From Chlamydiota bacterium (lineage in GTDB: Bacteria; Chlamydiota; Chlamydiia; Chlamydiales; JAJFMK01), in the NCBI GenBank assembly GCA_021772215.1, contig JAJFMK010000226.1, positions 1 to 17,714 on the forward strand: 17,714 bases of DNA, read 5' to 3'. How positions within the stretch are numbered: the stretch's first letter is position 1; each line of letters opens with the position of its first letter. Made by a program: the position numbers and the translations under genes. Below, piece by piece: positions 13,074-17,714 of the stretch. Below the pieces are notes generated by a model that had not been told where the DNA came from, searched no databases, and saw only the letters and a program-made list of their open reading frames with translations.

Positions 13074-15034
13074 GAGCTTGCCTCCTCCATTTTACGCACC
13101 TCGTCGGCTTTCAAAATCTCATGGGCGTCATCTTTTGACAGGTGGGTGATCAAAAGAGCCACAACCCCAACAAATGAGCTGATCACCATCCACCAGATCT
13201 TCCAAGTGAAACCGAAGCCAAAGAGAATCACCAGCATTCCGATAAGAAAGGGAACACCCGTAGAGATTGGGAGGTAGATATCTTCATAGTCACCATCGCT
13301 GACGCTGACTCCTTTATACTTCATTGCCCAGAAGATGTCCCTCTCATGTACCTGTGGTATCTTCGCGAAGTTATACTCTGGCGGCGGCGAAGTCGTTGAC
13401 CACTCAAGCGTGCGCCCATCCCAAGGGTCGCCTGCGATGGCTCGACGTGTTCGTCTCTGCATGTAGCTTCGAATCAGCTGGATCACCTGGAAATTGATGC
13501 CGCAAAAGATGATTGCTACACCGACAGCTACAAGCATAAAATAGGGGTGCCAGCCGGTCTCAGCGGGGTAGTTGTTGAGTCGTCTTGTCGCCCCCATAAA
13601 GCCGAGGACATAGAGCGGCATGAAAGCGAGCAAAAACCCCATAAACCAGCACCAAAAGGCATAGACGCCCCAGCGCTGGTTGAGTTGGTAACCGGTCACC
13701 TTCGGCCACCAGTAGTTAAAGGCGGCAAAGAAGCCAAAGAGGAAGCTGCCGATCACCATACCATGAAAGTGCGCCACTAAGAAGAGGCTGTTGTGTAACT
13801 CAAAGTCAACTGGCGGCGACGAGAGCAAAATCCCCGTCATCCCCGCGACGGAAAAGTTCAAAACAAAGGCAAAAAACCAGAGCATCGGCACGTCGAGATG
13901 CACCTCGCCGCGAAATTTTGTAAAGAGCCAGTTAAAGACCTTCACGCCGGTCGGTATAGCAATTAGCATCGTCATAATTCCGAAGAAGGCGTTGACATGA
14001 GGTCCCGCTCCCATTGTAAAAAAGTGGTGGAGCCAGACGACGAAGGAGAGAACGACGATTGCCAAAATTGCCCAAACCATCGAGGTATATCCAAAAAGCC
14101 GCTTCCTTGAAAAGGTGGCCACAATCTCTGAGAAGACTCCAAAGGCTGGAAGAATCAAGATGTAGACCTCTGGATGGCCCCACGCCCAGATCAGATTGAC
14201 ATAGAGCATCGGATTGCCGCCAAAATCGGGGGTGAAAAAGTGCATCCCCAAATAGCGATCGAGTGTCAATAGCGCTAGCGTCGCTGTTAATATCGGGAAA
14301 GCGAAGATCACCAAGATAACAGAGCCTAAGCAGCTCCAGACGAAAATCGGCAGCCGCATAAAGTGCATCCCCGGACAGCGCATCTTCAAGATGGTGACCA
14401 AAAAGTTGATCGCCGCCAGCGTGCTGCCAACACCTGCCACCTGCACCATCCAGATCCAGTAATCGGTACCCTCACTTGGGCTATATTCAAGCCCCGACAA
14501 AGGCGGGTAGGAGAGCCAGCCGGAGATCGAAAAGCCGCCGATCGCCAGCGATATCAACATTAACATCCCCCCCGCTGCGAAGAGCCAGAAGCTGATCGCA
14601 TTTAGAAAGGGAAAGGCGACATCGCGCGCGCCAATCTGGAGCGGGACGATTAGGTTCATCAGCCCAAAGATAACCCCCATGCCGACAAAGAAGATCATCA
14701 CTGTCCCGTGGGCAGAGAAGACCTCTTGGAAGTGGTGGGCAGAGATAAATCCCATCGAATCGCCAACGCCCATTACCTGCTGCGTGCGCATCATCACTGC
14801 GTCGCCGAAACCTTTTAAGAACATTACAAGCGCGATAATGAGATACATCACTCCGATACGCTTCGGGTCCAAGGAGCAAAACCAATCCTTGTAGATCCAC
14901 CTCCAACGTTTAAAGTAGGTGATTAGTCCCAAAACGAAGAACATGCCGATCACCATACTGACGACGGCTATCGTCTGGCTTATCTCATGGTCAAAAGCCT
15001 CTAATGATAATGTTCCGAAGATAAAATCTTTCAT
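13070..15034 (-). CDS. cyoB: Cytochrome bo3 ubiquinol oxidase subunit I
   Basis: A 654-residue catalytic subunit of the proton-pumping quinol oxidase (E. coli CyoB is 663). All metal and heme ligands are visible: H109 (low-spin heme), H287 with Y291 in GHPEVY (CuB and cross-linked Tyr), H336/H337 (CuB), H422 and H424 in AHFHG (heme o3 and low-spin heme). D-pathway residues D138 (GARDVAFP) and E289 are present, and the K-pathway region VWAI...VNAFFGI...PTGVK is conserved. In the quinol site, D78 (GDA) and H101 are kept, but the position of E. coli R71 is K74 and that of Q101 is E104. The C-terminal GDPWDGRTLEWSTTSPPP segment is typical of bo3 enzymes. ATG at 15034 overlaps the cyoA stop (ATGA), with no ribosome binding site of its own. 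Confidence 0.97.
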   Translation of the reverse strand: MKDFIFGTLSLEAFDHEISQTIAVVSMVIGMFFVLGLITYFKRWRWIYKDWFCSLDPKRIGVMYLIIALVMFLKGFGDAVMMRTQQVMGVGDSMGFISAHHFQEVFSAHGTVMIFFVGMGVIFGLMNLIVPLQIGARDVAFPFLNAISFWLFAAGGMLMLISLAIGGFSISGWLSYPPLSGLEYSPSEGTDYWIWMVQVAGVGSTLAAINFLVTILKMRCPGMHFMRLPIFVWSCLGSVILVIFAFPILTATLALLTLDRYLGMHFFTPDFGGNPMLYVNLIWAWGHPEVYILILPAFGVFSEIVATFSRKRLFGYTSMVWAILAIVVLSFVVWLHHFFTMGAGPHVNAFFGIMTMLIAIPTGVKVFNWLFTKFRGEVHLDVPMLWFFAFVLNFSVAGMTGILLSSPPVDFELHNSLFLVAHFHGMVIGSFLFGFFAAFNYWWPKVTGYQLNQRWGVYAFWCWFMGFLLAFMPLYVLGFMGATRRLNNYPAETGWHPYFMLVAVGVAIIFCGINFQVIQLIRSYMQRRTRRAIAGDPWDGRTLEWSTTSPPPEYNFAKIPQVHERDIFWAMKYKGVSVSDGDYEDIYLPISTGVPFLIGMLVILFGFGFTWKIWWMVISSFVGVVALLITHLSKDDAHEILKADEVRKMEEASS

Positions 15035-15906
15035 GGCGTTAAATACTGTTGAATAATTTTTTCGAAGAGGTTCTCTGTTCCTAATTGATAGCTAACGGGG
15101 GGCACATAGCTGCTCGGTTTGGCAAGGTCTGGGTAGTTCTCCCAAGAGAGGCTCTCTGAAGAGCCCCTCATCTCCCCAACCCAATTTTGATACTCTTCAT
15201 CAGAAGAGGCTCTCGCTATAAAGTGCATTCCGGCAAACCCCTCTCCACTGATATTAGCTGAGGAGCCGCGGTAGTCGCCCTCTTTGTCCGCGATTAGGTT
15301 CAATTCAGTGCGCATCTTCGGCATGGCGTAGATCATCCCCGCGAGCTGCGGAATCCAAAGCGCATTCATCGGCGCGTCGGCAGTAATTTCAAAATGGACT
15401 GGACGGTCAACCGGAAACTGAAGATAGTTTACCGAAGCGATACCCTCTTCAGGGTAGATAAAGAGCCACTTCCACTGTAGAGCGACCGCCTGGATCCGCA
15501 TTGGCTTCTCCTCCGAAGCAATTGGCTTGTAGGGATCCAGTTCATGAGTTTTAACCCAGGTGACGCCGCCGATAATCAAAATCAGAAGAAACGGCAGCCC
15601 CCACCAGATAAACTCTGCCAGCTTATAGTCCTCACCTTCCGGCTCATGTTTAGCCTTTTTATTTCCAGCGCGATATTTCCATGAGAAGAAAAATGTCAAA
15701 AAGTAGACAGGGATGACCACTAAAAGCATCAAGGCCTGAATAAACAAAAGAAGATCTCTCTCCTCCCTCGCCACCCAACCTTTAGGAAAAAGAACAGCTA
15801 TCAGATCCCATCCCAAGTAGACCTGGACCGGCTGCATCACCAAAAAGATCAGCAGAATGGCGCCCGAAAAGAGCAGCGTGAATAGAACTGGGTATCGTTT
15901 TTCCAT
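15031..15906 (-). CDS. cyoA: Cytochrome bo3 ubiquinol oxidase subunit II
   Basis: A 291-residue subunit II with two transmembrane helices after the N-terminal segment (LLLFIQALMLLVVIPVYFLTF and FIWWGLPFLLILIIGGVTWV) and a periplasmic cupredoxin-like domain (WKWLFIYPEEGIASVNYLQFP, PQLAGMIYAMPKM, GEGFAGMHF). The CuA-binding Cys/His ligands are absent, identifying a quinol rather than cytochrome c oxidase. Unlike E. coli CyoA, which carries a lipobox Cys, no Cys is present in the N-terminal hydrophobic stretch (MEKRYPVLFTLLFSGAILLI), so it is probably not a lipoprotein and this segment may remain as an extra anchor. First gene of cyoABCDE; ATG at 15906 follows GGTAGGG by about ten bases. Confidence 0.95.
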   Translation of the reverse strand: MEKRYPVLFTLLFSGAILLIFLVMQPVQVYLGWDLIAVLFPKGWVAREERDLLLFIQALMLLVVIPVYFLTFFFSWKYRAGNKKAKHEPEGEDYKLAEFIWWGLPFLLILIIGGVTWVKTHELDPYKPIASEEKPMRIQAVALQWKWLFIYPEEGIASVNYLQFPVDRPVHFEITADAPMNALWIPQLAGMIYAMPKMRTELNLIADKEGDYRGSSANISGEGFAGMHFIARASSDEEYQNWVGEMRGSSESLSWENYPDLAKPSSYVPPVSYQLGTENLFEKIIQQYLTP

Positions 15907-15953
15907 AAGAAACGGACCCTACCACTTTTTCCAAAACAAAATCAAATTTTTTC

Positions 15954-15983
15954 TTTTTAATCCAGAACAAAGCTGAATTTCAA
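15954..15983 (-). promoter_or_regulatory. Candidate promoter of the cyo operon
   Basis: On the minus strand TTGAAA (15983-15978, 5 of 6) and TAAAAA (15959-15954, 4 of 6) are 18 bases apart, about 48 bases upstream of the cyoA ATG. The stretch in between is A/T-rich. A plausible but unproven promoter. Confidence 0.35.
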
Positions 15984-16056
15984 CGACTATCAGCCATAAG
16001 CATGACCTCTTCCTAAAACATTCTTCCTTAGTGGTTTAAAAAATGTAATTATTTAT

Positions 16057-16121
16057 TTGATCTTAACAATTCAATATTAAAATCAAGGGTAGGAGGAGAG
16101 GGTAGCCACCGAGAGTACCCT
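16057..16121 (+). promoter_or_regulatory. Candidate promoter and leader stem-loop of the LRR gene
   Basis: In the 227-base gap between cyoA and the LRR gene, TTGATC (16057-16062) and TAAAAT (16078-16083) are 15 bases apart, a short spacing. The leader then holds two AGGGTAG copies (16086-16092 and 16099-16105); AGGGTA (16099-16104) can pair with TACCCT (16116-16121) across an 11-base loop, ending three bases before the AGGAG ribosome binding site at 16124-16128. Promoter weak, repeat certain. The remainder of the gap shows nothing else. Confidence 0.35.
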
Positions 16122-16133
16122 GTAGGAGAATAT

Positions 16134-17714
16134 ATGAGTGATTATATTGTTGTCAGAGGCTCCCAGGTCTCCCATAGCGAGACAAAGCCCTACCAAAATC
16201 ACTGTGCGCTTCAGACGCTACAAAGCTTAGATCGCCTCCAAGTCTTCGACGAGCAGACTTTGGGAAACGTTAAACAGGCAGCCGAGCAAATCTTCAATGG
16301 CTATCAAGATAAGCACGCCATGAAGCCTGGCCAATCCCAAAACGATGTTGCAAAACTCTACGGAAGGATCACTACAAAAGAACTCTCCTCATTCGAGGAG
16401 AGCTTAGAGGCGTGGGTTGGTGATGGTTCAGATACCGATATGACGAAAATCCAAGCTGCAAACAAGATACGAGAGGCAGAGAGATCAGGAAGCAGATCTC
16501 TTAACCTATCGGATCTAGATCTCGTTACCCTTCCTGATTGCCTTGCAACTCTTAACCTCGAAACACTCAACTTAGAAGGTAACTTTCTAATCTCATTTGA
16601 TGGGATCCCTCTTACAGTAACGACTCTTAATTTAGAGAAGAACTGCATCGACTCCTTTGAAAAATGTCCTAATTTTCCAATGCTTAGAGACTTAAATCTA
16701 AAGAGTAACGACATCAAATCATTCCAAAACTGCCCCAACTTCACACATCTCGAGGTCTTGACGCTATATGCCAACAAGATCGAATCGTTCGAACACTGTC
16801 CTACCTTCATGCAACTTACTAAGCTGGATCTATCATATAACGACATCAAATCATTCCAAAACTGCCCTAACTTTCCAAGAATTACAATCCTAACGCTGTC
16901 TGGCGACAAAATCGATTCGTTCAAGCACTGTCCTAACTTCTTACAAATTAAGGAGCTGTATCTAAACGATAGCAGGGTTAAACTATTCGAGCACTGTCCA
17001 AACTTCGCATCTCTTGAGGTACTATATCTAGGCGGTAACGGAATTGAATCGTTGGAGGACTGTCCAAACTTTTCAGAGCTTAAAAACCTATCACTAAGCG
17101 GTAACAGAATCGAATCATTTGAACACTTTCCTAACTTCCCACTTCTTAAGAGGCTACACCTAGATAGAAACAGAATCCAATCGTTTGCGCGCTGCCCCAG
17201 CCTTACAGAACTTAAGTTTCTAGATCTAGAAATCAACAGATTCGTCTCATTTCAACAGTGCCCTAGCTTTGCACATCTCGAGATCCTAAATATGGAGCGT
17301 AATCCAATCAGAGCTCTTGTTGGAATTCCTAATTTTCCAAGGTTACTTCGGTTAAATTTCTCTTACTGCCCACTTACCTCTTTAGCATCAAATCTATATT
17401 TGCAAGCGCTAATAGACTTAAACCTAAACTTTTGCAAGTTTCTCGAACCAGATTTGAATCATCACCCCTACTTACCTAATCTAGAATTATTTAGCTGTAC
17501 AGGAACCCAATTTGAGGGAAAAGAAGCGGATATTGGAGAAATCCTTAGATCACCTCCAGTTGATCTACCCATCTATGTTGCCTCCCCTAGTGCAGAGACC
17601 ATAACAGATCAATCTGAACCTACTATTTCAAATATGCATCTTCTATCAGATAGAAAATTCAACTACAGCTTAAACTCGTGGGCTAAGGTAGAAGCTGAGG
17701 AAGAAGATAGAGAG
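16134..17714 (+). CDS. Leucine-rich-repeat protein, likely host-directed effector (3' end outside window)
   Basis: 527 codons are open from ATG 16134 (AGGAG five bases upstream) to the window end. Residues 1-110 are a helical N-terminal domain without a signal peptide. Residues 106-150 (IQAANKIREAERSGSRSL..., NLSDLDLVTLPDCL) resemble the helix-to-first-repeat transition of IpaH/SspH-type LRR effectors. Repeats fill about 140-430; ten of them (178-397) keep an exact 22-residue period with consensus CPNFxxLxxLxLxxNxIxSFxx, the length of the SDS22-like class. After a linker (460-510) the last visible residues, SLNSWAKVEAEEEDRE, recall the beginning of NEL-type E3 ligase domains (Trp followed by an acidic helix), but the catalytic Cys region would be downstream. 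LRR identification is firm; effector role and NEL domain are inference. An antisense open frame across the repeats is a by-product of their periodicity. Confidence 0.88.
   Translation, partial: MSDYIVVRGSQVSHSETKPYQNHCALQTLQSLDRLQVFDEQTLGNVKQAAEQIFNGYQDKHAMKPGQSQNDVAKLYGRITTKELSSFEESLEAWVGDGSDTDMTKIQAANKIREAERSGSRSLNLSDLDLVTLPDCLATLNLETLNLEGNFLISFDGIPLTVTTLNLEKNCIDSFEKCPNFPMLRDLNLKSNDIKSFQNCPNFTHLEVLTLYANKIESFEHCPTFMQLTKLDLSYNDIKSFQNCPNFPRITILTLSGDKIDSFKHCPNFLQIKELYLNDSRVKLFEHCPNFASLEVLYLGGNGIESLEDCPNFSELKNLSLSGNRIESFEHFPNFPLLKRLHLDRNRIQSFARCPSLTELKFLDLEINRFVSFQQCPSFAHLEILNMERNPIRALVGIPNFPRLLRLNFSYCPLTSLASNLYLQALIDLNLNFCKFLEPDLNHHPYLPNLELFSCTGTQFEGKEADIGEILRSPPVDLPIYVASPSAETITDQSEPTISNMHLLSDRKFNYSLNSWAKVEAEEEDRE
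16665..17324 (+). repeat. Ten tandem 66-bp units encoding 22-residue LRRs
   Basis: Ten consecutive 66-bp units, each starting at the codon for Cys (or Phe in the eighth unit) of the CPNF motif. Most copies have diverged, but 16706-16735 and 16838-16867 are identical over 30 bases, exactly two units (132 bp) apart, a sign of recent internal duplication or gene conversion. Confidence 0.85.

Noticed and set aside
16358..17236. Long antisense open frame (292 codons) across the LRR gene
   Set aside because: The 66-bp period keeps stops out of this frame in every repeat; the translation is itself a periodic mirror of the LRR, with no ribosome binding site or sensible domain.

Overview
The window (17.7 kb) reads as a chromosomal stretch from a Gram-negative, host-associated bacterium. 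My best guess is an environmental chlamydia (Parachlamydia/Waddlia/Criblamydia-like). The pointers are a complete cytochrome bo3 quinol oxidase operon, several small signal-peptide proteins without known relatives, a Met/Trp/Tyr-rich outer-membrane-type barrel, a Fic protein, an effector-like phosphoesterase and a large leucine-rich-repeat protein with an IpaH-like N-terminal part. No single marker proves the phylum, and an amoeba-associated gammaproteobacterium is the main alternative.

Layout. Bases 1-120 hold the C-terminal end of a SWIM zinc-finger protein. Bases 202-1503 encode a PIN-PhoH ATPase behind a near-consensus promoter. On the minus strand (3518 to 1505) lie two paralogous secreted proteins and a soluble aminoacyl-lipid-transferase-like protein (DUF2156). 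A putative outer-membrane barrel (3601-4341) runs head-on into a secreted 2H phosphoesterase, which overlaps an orphan gene (5126-4283). An orphan of 356 residues (5377-6447) has its own promoter. Next come an exported-looking SAM methyltransferase (7321-6470), an endonuclease/exonuclease/phosphatase-fold protein with a unique N-terminal half (7409-8737), an orphan plus a HAD hydrolase (9821-8714), and a winged-helix Fic protein (9994-11334) preceded by a dense array of TATTCGGCCA sites. The cyoABCDE operon occupies 15906 to 11306 on the minus strand, and an LRR protein (16134 to beyond the window) closes it.

How it works together. CyoA-D form the proton-pumping quinol oxidase and CyoE makes its heme O; all four junctions are 4-base ATGA overlaps, so the subunits are translationally coupled. 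The 1.5-9.8 kb stretch is a patchwork of short, separately promoted units, many with secretion signals, suggestive of envelope and host-interaction functions. The strongest candidates for something undescribed are (a) the Fic protein, whose catalytic His is a Gln, with a wHTH domain and a multi-copy inverted-site operator in front, adjacent to a divergent, nearly leaderless HAD gene, and (b) the LRR protein, which has a strict 22-residue cysteine ladder and features recalling NEL-type E3 ubiquitin ligases. Genes meeting head-on abut or overlap at their 3' ends, leaving little or no room for terminators. I saw no tRNA, rRNA, CRISPR array or insertion sequence.
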